Assembly (NCBI RefSeq): GCF_017309385.1
Contig: NZ_JAFJMJ010000002.1
Span: forward strand, 2,542,001 to 2,606,000
Source: Amycolatopsis sp. 195334CR
Lineage (GTDB): Bacteria; Actinomycetota; Actinomycetes; Mycobacteriales; Pseudonocardiaceae
DNA length: 64,000 nucleotides
Direction: 5' to 3'
The notes beneath the pieces are model-generated. The model searched no databases. It saw nothing but the letters and a program-made list of their open reading frames with translations, and was not told where the DNA came from. Shown here one piece after another: positions 7,605 to 15,919 of the stretch; positions within the stretch are counted from its first letter, which is position 1, and each line of letters begins with the position of its first letter. A program made the translations under genes and the position numbers.

Positions 7605-8900
7605 TCAGGTGTCGAGCAGGCGGGCGATCCGCGCGGTGAGGTCGTCGGGTGGGTCGTCGAGCAGGGCGGCCAGGCGGGTGCGCAGGCCGGTCAGGGCGGT
7701 GATCGCGGTCTGACTGGCGGCGCCGGCGGCGCCGAGTTCGCGGTTGAGCTGGGCGATGGCCGCGGTGTGGGTAGTCGCGGTGGTTGCCGCTTCTGCGCGG
7801 ACGGTGGCTAGCTCTGCGGTGAGCCGGTCGCGCTCGGCAGCGTGCTCGGTGGTGAGCCGGTCGCGCTCGGCGGCATGCGCGATGGTGACGCGCTCGAGGT
7901 CGCCGGCGAGCCGTTCGCGTTCCTGCTGGAGCTGCTGGGCCAGCTGCCGGCCGCGGTCGGCCAGCTGCTGGTCGTGGTGGGCCTGCGCGGTGGCCAGGGC
8001 CTCGGTGCGCTGCTGGTGGAGGCGGCCGATCTCCTCACGGTGCTCCCGGGCGGCTTCGCCGGCGGCCGTCTCCACTTCCTCGACCCGCGTCTGCAGCTGG
8101 GTGACCGTGGCGGCCAGGCTCGCATTCTCGCTCTCGGCCAGGTCCTTGGCGCTAAGGGCAGCGGCGCGCAGCTCCTCGGCCCCGGCGCGGCGTTTCTGCT
8201 CGGCCAGCAGTTCACCGCGGGCCTCGTCCCGCTCGCGGGTGGCCTCGGTCGCGGTGCGCTCGGCCTCGGCGGCGGCTGCCACCGCGGCGGTTTCCTTCGT
8301 CCGCGCCTCCTCGGCGGCCCGCTCCGCCGCGGCGGTCTTCGCCTCGGCGGCGGTGACCTGGCCCCGCATGTCCCGCACCGCGGCCTGCATGCGCTCGACG
8401 GCACGGCGGCCGGCGGCGACGTCGCCGGCGAGCGCGGACTGGATCCGGGTGGCCAGCTCGGCGAGCGCTTGGGCCGGGGCGAGCAGCTCGGCGGCCGTCG
8501 TCCCGAACGCGGTGACCTGCTCGCCGAGACCGAGCAGGTCGATCGGCGGGCCGGGCGCGTCGGCGCGGCCGCGGGTGGCGCCCTCGACCTGCCAGGCGGC
8601 GGCGACGTCGCGGCACTTCATCAGCTTGGTGCCGCCCTTGGTGTCGGGGACCCGCCACCGGGTGTGCCGCTCGTAGCAGAACCGCAGGGGCTGCCCGGCC
8701 TTCGACTCGGCGCGGGGAAGCGCCCTGCCGCAGGTCTCACACTGCTCGGACCCGGCCTCCTCGGCCGGGATACCCGGTCCGACCAGTACGGCGGACGGGG
8801 GAACGGGCTCGGATCCCGGTGTGACGTCTCGTAGCAATGACAACGATCGTCTCGCGTAATGACAATTCACTGAAAATTGCATACGATTGGCACGAGGCAT
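7605..8900 (-). CDS. Zinc-ribbon-like N-terminus plus long coiled-coil protein
   Basis: Up to 431 residues. The N-terminal part has CETC followed by FCYERHTRWR and KLMKC, a possible metal site; then about 300 residues of Ala/Glu/Arg-rich heptads (for example ERTATEATRERDEARGELLA) form a coiled coil, ending DDLTARIARLLDT. A paralogue with the same layout is encoded at 25227-26351, and a relic at 6647-6831. The longest start is at 8900, but that start crosses the direct repeats at 8826-8865; by analogy with the paralogue the true start may lie near 8820. Long Ala-rich coiled coils downstream of operator-like repeats recall KfrA-type plasmid proteins, but no DNA-binding domain is recognisable. 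Function unknown. Confidence 0.65.
   Translation of the reverse strand: MPRANRMQFSVNCHYARRSLSLLRDVTPGSEPVPPSAVLVGPGIPAEEAGSEQCETCGRALPRAESKAGQPLRFCYERHTRWRVPDTKGGTKLMKCRDVAAAWQVEGATRGRADAPGPPIDLLGLGEQVTAFGTTAAELLAPAQALAELATRIQSALAGDVAAGRRAVERMQAAVRDMRGQVTAAEAKTAAAERAAEEARTKETAAVAAAAEAERTATEATRERDEARGELLAEQKRRAGAEELRAAALSAKDLAESENASLAATVTQLQTRVEEVETAAGEAAREHREEIGRLHQQRTEALATAQAHHDQQLADRGRQLAQQLQQERERLAGDLERVTIAHAAERDRLTTEHAAERDRLTAELATVRAEAATTATTHTAAIAQLNRELGAAGAASQTAITALTGLRTRLAALLDDPPDDLTARIARLLDT
8826..8865. promoter_or_regulatory. Direct repeat GTCTCG...AATGACAA, 22-23 bp spacing
   Basis: GTCTCGTAGCAATGACAA (8826-8843) is followed by GTCTCGCGTAATGACAA (8849-8865). The GACAA cores are 22 bp apart, about two helical turns, in an AT-richer patch at the probable start region of the minus-strand coiled-coil gene. 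A protein-binding site, perhaps autoregulatory, is inferred. Confidence 0.45.
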
Positions 8901-8971
8901 AAAATTGCGCAGGAAGTGGCCCGCCTAATTCAAGCAATCCAACACCCCGGTTAATCCCCGTTCGCCGGGGT

Positions 8972-9268
8972 CTATAGGCCGCGCAGGTGCTGCTGAACGA
9001 AGTCTTCGGCACGCGTCCGGGCGAGCTTGCTCTCCGCCTCGAACTCCCCGGCGCGCCGGCCTCGCCGGGCGGCCAGCGCTGCGTCTTCGGCGGTACCGGC
9101 CACCTTCTTCGCCAGCTGCTTGGCAGCGTCCTCGTGCACTGTACCGCGGAAGGCTTCCCTCATCTCGCCAGCGAACGCATCCGCGGACAGGGCCTGCCGC
9201 CGGGCGGCCTTCGCGAACGCGGCACGAGCGGATTCGGCAACCATCAACTTATTCTCGTCCGGTCGCAC
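8972..9268 (-). CDS. Small helical hypothetical protein
   Basis: 98 residues, Ala/Arg/Glu-rich and apparently all helical, with blocks such as AAFAKAARRQALSADAFAGE and TRAEDFVQQHLRGL at the C-terminus. An internal Met at residue 9 is an alternative start. Not recognised. It sits on the same strand as, and upstream of, the coiled-coil gene. Downstream of a decayed stretch, it may itself be a remnant. Confidence 0.4.
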   Translation of the reverse strand: MRPDENKLMVAESARAAFAKAARRQALSADAFAGEMREAFRGTVHEDAAKQLAKKVAGTAEDAALAARRGRRAGEFEAESKLARTRAEDFVQQHLRGL

Positions 9269-9560
9269 GAACTACGCCACGACCGGGCGAGCCCCTTATC
9301 GTCCCCCTCCCCGACGGTCACAGCCCGGTCATCGTTTTCAGGCACAAGGCAGAAGAGCGCCTTCGGACCCAGCTCGGGGCGGGTCTCGGCCCGCTCGGGT
9401 TCGGCGACGTCAAGCACCAGAGGGCGTTGCCGGGCCGAAGCGCGTCCTACTCGGCGGGCACCAGCGGGTCGCCCACCCCTGGACCCCACCGCTGGCGCGG
9501 GCGAGCACATCGACCTCTTCGACCAGTCGTGCCCGGTCGACGACCCGATCGCAAACGCAA
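9244..9560 (-). pseudogene. Possible decayed gene, frames interrupted
   Basis: Two minus-strand frames contain protein-like segments that do not join: VVDRARLVEEVDVLARAS (about 9480-9545) and LVLDVAEPERAETRPELGPK followed by ALFCLVPENDDRAVTVGEGD (about 9300-9425). A frameshift between them would give one ~100-residue protein. No family is recognised and the assignment is tentative. Confidence 0.25.
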
Positions 9561-9693
9561 CGGACGAAACTTCCACCAGGCCAGCTTTTACCGAGCCCTG
9601 GCCAAACATCAGATGCCGGGAACGGCCTGGTTACCCATCGACCTGTATCACGGGGGTATCGGAGCGGGTTGGTCTGCTTGGTGGTGCCGTTGC

Positions 9694-10890
9694 TCATGCC
9701 TGGGTGAGCAGTCGCAGCACGGGTCGCTGGTCGTCGTGGCCGAGCACGCGGCGGACCTGGGGGACGGTCCAGGCGAGTTCGCGGGCCAACTGGGTGATGG
9801 TCAGGCCGGTATCGCCGGCGAGGGTGAAGGCTTGCCGCAGCAGGGCGGGTTGTTCGCCGGGGTAGCCGGTCAGCGGTTCGGGGGCGAAGCCGGGTTGCTC
9901 GCGCAGGGCGTGCAGGCGCTGGTAGGCGCGGCTGGCCGCGGAGTCGGACAGCATGCCGAGTTCGCGGCAGCGATACAGCAGCGAATGCACCGACACACCC
10001 CAGGTTTCGCGCAACCGGGCCAGGGCGGGCAGATCGGCGCGGGCGGGCAGGTCGGGGCCGATACTGGCGCGGGGAGTGAGGAACTCGGCGGCGAACTTGT
10101 CGGCTTCGCGTTCCTGGTCGAGGTCTCCGGGGTTGGCCTCGCCGTGCAGGATGAGGTGGCCGAGTTCGTGCGCCGCGCTGAAGCGGTGCCGGTAGACATC
10201 GTCGGTACGGTTGGGGGTCAGCACGATCACCGGGCGCGGCAGCCGCGAGGTGGAAAACGCGTCGACCGTGCGCAGGTCATCGTCGCGTTGCGGGGTGAAC
10301 ACGACGATGCCCTGGGCTTCCAGCCGCCGGACGAGGTGGGTGATCGGGCCGCTGCCCAGGCCCCAGGCGCTGCGCAGCTCGCGCGCCGCGGCGGCGGGTT
10401 CCGCGGACAGTTCGGTGCCCGGATGGACCTCTCCCCCGGCGAATCCGGGCAGGTCGACCGGGGGCAGCTGGATGCGTTTTTCCAGCGCGTAGGTCAGTTC
10501 CCACGCTTGTTCGGTGAGCGCGATCGCTTTGGCGCGCTGGTAGGCGCGAGTCGAGCGCAGGCTGCGAAAGTGCGCCGCGGAGGGGTCCAGGCGCGCGTAG
10601 GGGCGCCCGGCCAGGAAGAACGCCAGCGGCACCGCGAGGGCCTCGGCCAGGCGGGGCAGCAGATCGGTGCGGGGTGTGGTGGCGCCCATCTCATACTGGC
10701 TGACCGCGGCCGGAGTCACGCCGAGCAGGTCGGCCAGGTGGCGTTTGGTCATGGCGGCCAGCATGCGGGCCTGGGTCAGGCGCGCGGGGTCGAACGCCTC
10801 GTGCACGGCCGCGGGAGACGGTTGCGGGGCGCCTGGCCGGCGCGCGGTGGTGCTGGTGGTGAACGGGCTTGGGGTGGTGTGGTCAGTCAT
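9694..10890 (-). CDS. XRE-type HTH and ImmA/IrrE metallopeptidase fusion
   Basis: 398 residues. Residues ~38-95 form a Cro/C1-type helix-turn-helix (MTKRHLADLLGVTPAAVSQY); the central part has the zinc-peptidase motif HELGHLILHG (about 242-251) with a downstream acidic ligand region DQEREADKFAAEFL, typical of ImmA/IrrE (COG2856-type) proteins. These fused regulators usually control and cleave partners in toxin-antitoxin, phage or mobile-element operons. The gene overlaps the end of the upstream same-strand gene by 8 bp, so the two form an operon and probably a functional pair. Confidence 0.85.
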   Translation of the reverse strand: MTDHTTPSPFTTSTTARRPGAPQPSPAAVHEAFDPARLTQARMLAAMTKRHLADLLGVTPAAVSQYEMGATTPRTDLLPRLAEALAVPLAFFLAGRPYARLDPSAAHFRSLRSTRAYQRAKAIALTEQAWELTYALEKRIQLPPVDLPGFAGGEVHPGTELSAEPAAAARELRSAWGLGSGPITHLVRRLEAQGIVVFTPQRDDDLRTVDAFSTSRLPRPVIVLTPNRTDDVYRHRFSAAHELGHLILHGEANPGDLDQEREADKFAAEFLTPRASIGPDLPARADLPALARLRETWGVSVHSLLYRCRELGMLSDSAASRAYQRLHALREQPGFAPEPLTGYPGEQPALLRQAFTLAGDTGLTITQLARELAWTVPQVRRVLGHDDQRPVLRLLTQA

Positions 10891-11680
10891 CGCCGTTCAC
10901 GGTCTCGGAAGCGGGTGGTTCGGGTTCGGACGCGGGGTGCTGCACCGGCGCCGGACGGGAGCCGAACCGCAGAGGCGGTTCCGCGCCCTGGGCGAACCCG
11001 GGAACGGTCGCGGTGCCGGGCAGGGCGGGGCCCGCGCCGCCGGCGGGCGCGGCGATGCTCAGGTCCAACTGTTCAGGCGACCACACCAGGGTGCCGTCGT
11101 CGTCCAGCGAGGCGGGAATGCCCCACCAGGCGGCCAGAATGTCATCGCTGTCGGCGTTGGCCACGTAGGCGACGTAGACCACGGTCAGGCGCTCGGCCTG
11201 TGCCGCGGCGATCGCCGCGGCCATCGCCTCCTCCTCGGCCAGTTCCGGATCGGGGGCGGGCGGGACATCGAACAGCGTCGGCGCGGGCTCGACACCATGC
11301 TCACGGGAGACCCGGCGCGGGATCATGGTGCGCAGTTTTGCCTGGGTGATCGGCACGCTCAGCGTGGTGGCGTGCCGGAACGGGATCAGCACGCGATCAT
11401 GGACCACGGCCAGGCTGTAAGGGGCGCCCTTGGGCTTGAGCACCTGAGAGCCCGGCAGGCCCGCTCGCTCGAACTGCTCGGCGAACCGGTGATACCGCGC
11501 CGTCCACATCGCTCCGTAGGCGTGGTTGTCCCGCGCGCCGGCCGCGAGCGCGGCCGCGTGCACCGTGCGGGCCGTGCGCTGCCCTTGTTGCAGCCCAACG
11601 ACCACATGGCGCAGCACCTCGGCGGCGTCGGCACCGAACTGCTCCACGGCCCAGCGTGACGGTCTCTCTTGGTCGGTCAT
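10883..11680 (-). CDS. Hypothetical partner of the XRE-ImmA/IrrE protein
   Basis: 265 residues, first gene of a two-gene operon with the ImmA/IrrE regulator (8-bp overlap). The N-terminal half is conserved-looking (GARDNHAYGAMWTARYHRFA, then KPKGAPYSLAVVHDRVLIPF), the centre has an acidic helical stretch rich in Ala, and the C-terminus is Pro-rich and probably disordered. No family recognised. Position upstream of an XRE-ImmA/IrrE gene fits a toxin or regulated target, but nothing catalytic is visible. An operator-like palindrome lies just upstream at 11709. Confidence 0.7.
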   Translation of the reverse strand: MTDQERPSRWAVEQFGADAAEVLRHVVVGLQQGQRTARTVHAAALAAGARDNHAYGAMWTARYHRFAEQFERAGLPGSQVLKPKGAPYSLAVVHDRVLIPFRHATTLSVPITQAKLRTMIPRRVSREHGVEPAPTLFDVPPAPDPELAEEEAMAAAIAAAQAERLTVVYVAYVANADSDDILAAWWGIPASLDDDGTLVWSPEQLDLSIAAPAGGAGPALPGTATVPGFAQGAEPPLRFGSRPAPVQHPASEPEPPASETVNGDD

Positions 11681-11708
11681 CGCCCCTCCCGCCCACCTCG
11701 GAACTTAC

Positions 11709-11721
11709 TGATAAGTGATCA
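11709..11721. promoter_or_regulatory. TGAT-N5-ATCA inverted repeat upstream of the ImmA/IrrE operon
   Basis: TGATAAGTGATCA lies 28 bp upstream of the ATG at 11680, in an AT-rich patch. This is the expected place and type of site for the XRE repressor encoded by the operon. Inferred from position and symmetry only. Confidence 0.4.
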
Positions 11722-11986
11722 ATCTAGCACCTCCACTTTATTTTTGCGCACACAATGCCCAGTTCGCGGGTTGCGGCGCTCTGCGTTCGGCCCGGCGGGC
11801 CTCCACGACCGACCGCCACGGCCTCTCCCCTGGCAGTAGGCCGCCCTCCCGGTTGTACCGCGGCGAACGGGCGATCCTGAGCCGACTGCGACCCGCCCCC
11901 GCAGCTCAGCCACCCCGCGAGAGCGGCGTCGAGACCCGGCCGCCATCCGGTGCTGCCTTGAGCCACGGCGATGCCGCGCACGGGGA

Positions 11987-13292
11987 TTAGTGGTCGGGGA
12001 TGCTGGAACCGGTCATCCCGAACTGCTGATCGAGATCGTCGGCAAGCTGGCGGGCGACCCGGCGCAGCGCGGCGGCATCGTCTTGCGCGGCGAAGGCGGC
12101 CTCCACGCCGACGGGCTCTCGCACAGCCCGTGAACCCCCAACACGATGGAACAGTTGGGCTCATGCCGCCCGCAAGCTCGTTGTCGATGGCCACCAGCGG
12201 TGCCCGGGCCGCAGTCTCGTCCCGGAGCAGGACCGCACGAGCCAAGATTGTCCCGACTCCCCCGAGCCTGCGGACATGCGTGGCCGCCAGCGCGACCGCC
12301 TCCGCGACCGCGGAGTCGACGAGCCGGTACGGCACCTGCACGACCTCGGCATCGCTGTGGGGTAGCTGCGCCCCGCGCAGGTACCAGGCCAACCCGATCA
12401 CCATCGCGATGGACCCGTCGTGATGCAACTCCACCAACGCCCAGTCGACTCGCTCGTGGGGATCTGTCGAGTGATGATTCGACCGGATGACCCAGCGCCT
12501 CAGGCCGGTTCGCGGATTGTTCACTGCATCGATCGGCAGGTGTCTCAGCAGCGGTATCCGGCCCTGGTCCTGCGCGAATACCTCGGCGGCCAGGTGCAGA
12601 GCGCCCGTCAACGACGCGGTCGCGTCTTCCCGCCGCGCACGCCCCTGCAACAGTGGCAACGATGCGACTGGCCGGGTCGACACCGCCACCCACGCTCCTT
12701 CTTCCACAGCGATCTCCGGCACCAGGCCGCTGATCAGTTCGCGTAGCGCCGTCCGGTCGTCGGCCCGGCGGGAGAAGCGATCACGATAAGCACGCTCGAG
12801 TTGGCTCTCCGACATCCAGTGTGTGTCCGTTCCGTAGCGATACGGAACGCCGAGCGCGTTCTTCTCCCCGATGACGTGCGGTGCGTCCGCGCTGGGCGGC
12901 ACGAACACGGCGATCACGCCAGGTGCCCCGTCCTCGCCATCGAGCGCCTCGATCACGAGGCCGTCGACCAGAGGCCGCACGCGCCCGTTGACGAACGAGC
13001 GCAGCGCCTGGCGGTCCCGCTCACCGTTGGGGACTCCCGTCAGCTCGACGGCCTTCTCGTTGTCTTCCCGCACGCCATAGACGATGAGACCGCCCAGGGT
13101 GTTCGCCATCGCGGCGACGTCCTTGGCAACCTCGAGCCTCTTCTTCTCGACCTCCGGCGGTAGCGCCTGTTTCCAGTCGAGGTCGTCGGTCTCTGCCATC
13201 TCCACTGCGATCGCCCGGATCACCATGTCGTGAGTCAGCGGCGTTGGTGACACACCCAATTCGGCATGAATTCGTGACCACATGATCGGCAT
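11987..13292 (-). pseudogene. AlbA_2/Schlafen-type ATP-binding domain protein with a frameshift near its end
   Basis: The N-terminal half (from the start at 13292) contains DDLDWKQALPPEVEKKRLEV and AMANTLGGLIVYGVREDN, the AlbA_2 (Schlafen-like, divergent AAA-4) signature, then a variable C-terminal region. At about 12105-12170 the frame breaks: the original frame runs into Arg-rich nonsense, whereas the frame one base away encodes EPVGVEAAFAAQDDAAALRR and continues to FGMTGSSIPDH, then TAA at 11987-11989. A five-C run at 12135-12139 is a likely slip site. Without the shift the protein would be about 430 residues. AlbA_2 proteins occur in regulators and in defence islands; role here unknown. 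Confidence 0.65.
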
Positions 13293-13408
13293 CGATCGAT
13301 GCTAGCCGTCCCACCGCACGACAATCGCCAGCGCCACAGCCCGCAGCCGATCGCGGCAAGGTCCCGACGGCAGGCGCCCGTGACGCGGTCCGGCCCACAG
13401 CCGTACGT

Positions 13409-13960
13409 TCAGCTGAGAAACCTCACCCGGGGACGCGGTGGCGGCTCAGGAATCGTGAGCCGCTCATGGTGGCGCCACGTGCGTTCCCCGTCCTGTTCCC
13501 GGCTGATGAGGTCGATGTCGACGACCGACCCGACGTAGCCGTCCTCGCAAGCTACGCACATTGTTTCCGAACTCCCCGTGCGCAATCCGGACAGGGTGAG
13601 CGTGGTCGAGGACACGTACTCGCCGGTGATCGCGACCGTCACGTCCTTCAGCAGGGGCCCGGTCACCAGGTGGATGACGACCCGGATCGAGAAATGCCCC
13701 TTCTGCTCATGTGAGTCCTCGATGACAATGGCGAACTCAGGCGCGTCCCGGCGGTCACGATCAGCGCGGAGCAAGTCCAGTTGCTCTCCGGCCACCCGCG
13801 CTTGCTCCTCGGTAGCCCGGCGGGCTTTACCTGCCTCACAGGCCTGCGTTTGGGCCGCCTGCCGGGCCAAGCGTGCTTCGCGCGCCTGCCAGCACGCCAC
13901 ACCAGCCGCCGCCGACGCCACACCCGCCGCCACCCATCCAGCCCAATCACCGGGGTCCAT
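13409..13960 (-). CDS. Single-TM protein with coiled coil and beta-rich C-terminal domain
   Basis: 183 residues from the ATG at 13960 (MDPGDWAGWVAAGV); a start 8 codons further upstream is possible. One N-terminal membrane segment (about residues 6-24), a basic/acidic helical stretch (TQACEAGKARRATEEQARVA), then a soluble beta-rich domain (ISRVVIHL-like strands, VTVAITGEYVSSTTLTLSGL). This is a common small actinobacterial layout of unknown function. It stands alone between the AlbA_2 pseudogene and a divergent helicase-like gene. Confidence 0.6.
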   Translation of the reverse strand: MDPGDWAGWVAAGVASAAAGVACWQAREARLARQAAQTQACEAGKARRATEEQARVAGEQLDLLRADRDRRDAPEFAIVIEDSHEQKGHFSIRVVIHLVTGPLLKDVTVAITGEYVSSTTLTLSGLRTGSSETMCVACEDGYVGSVVDIDLISREQDGERTWRHHERLTIPEPPPRPRVRFLS

Positions 13961-14083
13961 GGCACGGCAGCCTAGACAACGCACGCGGCTCGCAGGAACT
14001 CGGTGGCGGGCAGGGGCGCTCCCAGTAACAAAAGACGCGGCTGTCCGACTTTGAACGCAGAACAGCTCTCGACGATTACGCAG

Positions 14084-14099
14084 CGGTTCAGCTGAACCG
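14084..14099. promoter_or_regulatory. 16-bp perfect palindrome CGGTTCAGCTGAACCG
   Basis: A fully self-complementary site in the gap between two divergent genes (13960 minus and 14222 plus). It could be an operator; it has no loop or T-run, so a terminator is less likely. Confidence 0.45.
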
Positions 14100-14221
14100 G
14101 GTTAGCGGCGAAGCAGTTCCCGACACGCGCACGGCTGCCTCCAATATGTTGACGTACCTGCCACCGCTCTGGTCTGGTCGCAGGCGACCGGCTCTGCAAA
14201 CCCTGAAGGACGACAAACCCT

Positions 14222-15334
14222 ATGGCGTTCAAACGCTCGAGCAGCACCGCCGCCATCCCGCGCGATCCCGTCCAGCTCTACCGCAAACTCGCCGAGACCA
14301 ACAACGGCCCTGATTCCCTGTGGTTTCACCAGGGAACCGTGCTGCAGGACTGGCACAAAAACCACACCGGCGACGGTGACGTCGCGATCGAACTCCCGAC
14401 GGGCGCGGGCAAAACACTCGTCGGCGGGCTCATCGGCGACTACCGGCGCCGCGCGTTCCGTGAACGGGTCGCCTACCTGTGCCCGACCCGTCAACTGGCC
14501 CGGCAGACCGCGGACAAGCTCACCGAGTACGACATCCCCAACGTGCTGCTGATCGGTAAAGTCCGGAACTGGAACAGGGCCGACCGGGCCCGCTACACCG
14601 CGGCAAACGCGATCGCGGTCAGCGTCTACAGCCACGTGTTCAACACCAACTCAGGGATCGGCGACGCGCAACTGCTGCTGCTCGACGACGCACACGCGGC
14701 CGAAAACGCGGACGAACAGGCGATGACCGGGGTGCTCGCCAACGCGGTACGGCTGGCCAAGCCGACGGTGTTCGATACAGACATCGAGCAGGCCCGCGCC
14801 GCGCTGCTGGACACGCCCCACAAACCCTACGAAGCCGCCCTGGTCTTCCTCGGCCAGCTCGCCGGCGCCGCGCCGAGCGAGGGCAACGGCAACAACACCG
14901 CCGCACCGGACGCGGTCTGGATCTTCGGTAACACCACCTGGCTGACCTGGGAGGCCAAGAGCGAAGCCAAAGAGGATGGTGAACTCGGTGCCGAGGCCGC
15001 CCGGCAGGCGGGAGGGCATCTGCGCTTCACCGCCAGCCAGCGCGCCGAAACCGCGCCCGGTGACTCTGCCGCGCTCCTGGTAACTCCGCAGAGCCGGATC
15101 CACGCCAGCGCGCACGCCGTCGCTGAGAGCCATGTGTATGTGATTCGGCCGGACAGTGTCGTCGACCTATTCGACCGGTTGGTCCGGGCGTGGCGTACCG
15201 CGCGGACACGCGACCCCGCCTCTCTCACGCCCGCGGACCTCGCCGCCATCTTTGCCGTTGAAGGCGCGCTGCCGTCACAGTGGCTGCCCACGCTCCGCAC
15301 GGAGCCGCTGCAGCGAGACGAACCCGCCAAGTAA
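14222..15334 (+). CDS. Short DEAD-type helicase N-domain joined to a PD-(D/E)xK-like nuclease region
   Basis: 370 residues. The N-terminal half has Walker A ELPTGAGKTLVGG (about 59-71), CPTRQLARQTADKL (motif Ia region) and a Walker B LLLLDDAHAAEN (about 152-163) of superfamily 2 helicases. At about residue 190 the sequence changes to a region with PDAVWIF and LTWEAKSE, a PD-(D/E)xK arrangement, followed by HLRFTASQR. No helicase C-terminal domain (motifs IV-VI) is present. The likeliest reading is an internal in-frame deletion of a much longer helicase-nuclease defence protein; a genuinely compact protein is the alternative. It is followed by a hairpin terminator. Confidence 0.6.
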   Translation: MAFKRSSSTAAIPRDPVQLYRKLAETNNGPDSLWFHQGTVLQDWHKNHTGDGDVAIELPTGAGKTLVGGLIGDYRRRAFRERVAYLCPTRQLARQTADKLTEYDIPNVLLIGKVRNWNRADRARYTAANAIAVSVYSHVFNTNSGIGDAQLLLLDDAHAAENADEQAMTGVLANAVRLAKPTVFDTDIEQARAALLDTPHKPYEAALVFLGQLAGAAPSEGNGNNTAAPDAVWIFGNTTWLTWEAKSEAKEDGELGAEAARQAGGHLRFTASQRAETAPGDSAALLVTPQSRIHASAHAVAESHVYVIRPDSVVDLFDRLVRAWRTARTRDPASLTPADLAAIFAVEGALPSQWLPTLRTEPLQRDEPAK

Positions 15335-15338
15335 CCTC

Positions 15339-15381
15339 GCAGGGGTTCTGCGCTCCGAGCCACGGGGTACAGAACCCCTGC
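15339..15381 (+). terminator. 12-bp perfect inverted repeat after the helicase-like gene
   Basis: GCAGGGGTTCTG (15339-15350) pairs with CAGAACCCCTGC (15370-15381) across a 19-nt loop, starting 5 bp after the stop at 15334. No T-run follows, as is usual in high-GC actinomycetes. Confidence 0.6.
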
Positions 15382-15513
15382 AGAAAGCCGCCGCGGACGT
15401 GCGAGCTACCACCCGGGCACTCCCGACTCCGGCCTGCTCCGGCGCGGTGGAGCCATCCAGATCGGGGCAGCGGCGCAGCAGCAGGGTCATGTCTGACCGG
15501 TTATCGTGCTCCT

Positions 15514-15804
15514 ATGCCGACCTCGCGATTCGCTCAGCGCCCGCTCGACGAGCAGTATCTGATCCGGCGCATCGCGGCCCGTGAGCGGGTCGACGTCGCG
15601 TCGCTGGCAGCGCTGCCCACGCCGGTGCTGGATCGGCTGATGCCTGGCGTCCGTGCGTGGTTCGCCCGCCGCGCGCACGTCGCCGCGCAACTGCTCGCCC
15701 GCCGCCCCGTCGATCCGACGGCACCCGAGTACCTGTTCGCCCGAGCCCACGCCCGGCGGATCCTGGCGCGCGTGGATGAGGCCAGCGTCGGCGGCGCTGA
15801 GTAG
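15514..15804 (+). CDS. Small hypothetical protein
   Basis: 96 residues from ATG 15514 (MPTSRFAQRPLDEQYLIRRI), basic and helical, ending RARAHARRILARVDEASVGG-like sequence. Not recognised. It stands 115 bp upstream of a same-strand HAD-like gene. Third-position GC bias supports coding. Confidence 0.5.
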   Translation: MPTSRFAQRPLDEQYLIRRIAARERVDVASLAALPTPVLDRLMPGVRAWFARRAHVAAQLLARRPVDPTAPEYLFARAHARRILARVDEASVGGAE

Positions 15805-15919
15805 CTCACGTTCGAGCCTGGGGACATCGCACTCCCCCGGCCGCTGGCGGGCAAGATGCCCGGGACGGGTGAATGTCGCAGACCTGCGCGGGTACCAGTT
15901 GGTCGTAGAGTCCGCGGGC

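Noticed and set aside
6210..7811. 533-residue plus-strand open frame downstream of NLR copy 2
   Set aside because: Composition is Arg/Gly-rich, it spans relics in other frames and has no start signal.
11724..12130. C-terminal extension of the AlbA_2 open frame to 11724
   Set aside because: Arg/Gly-rich tail after an evident frameshift; the natural end lies in the other frame at 11987.
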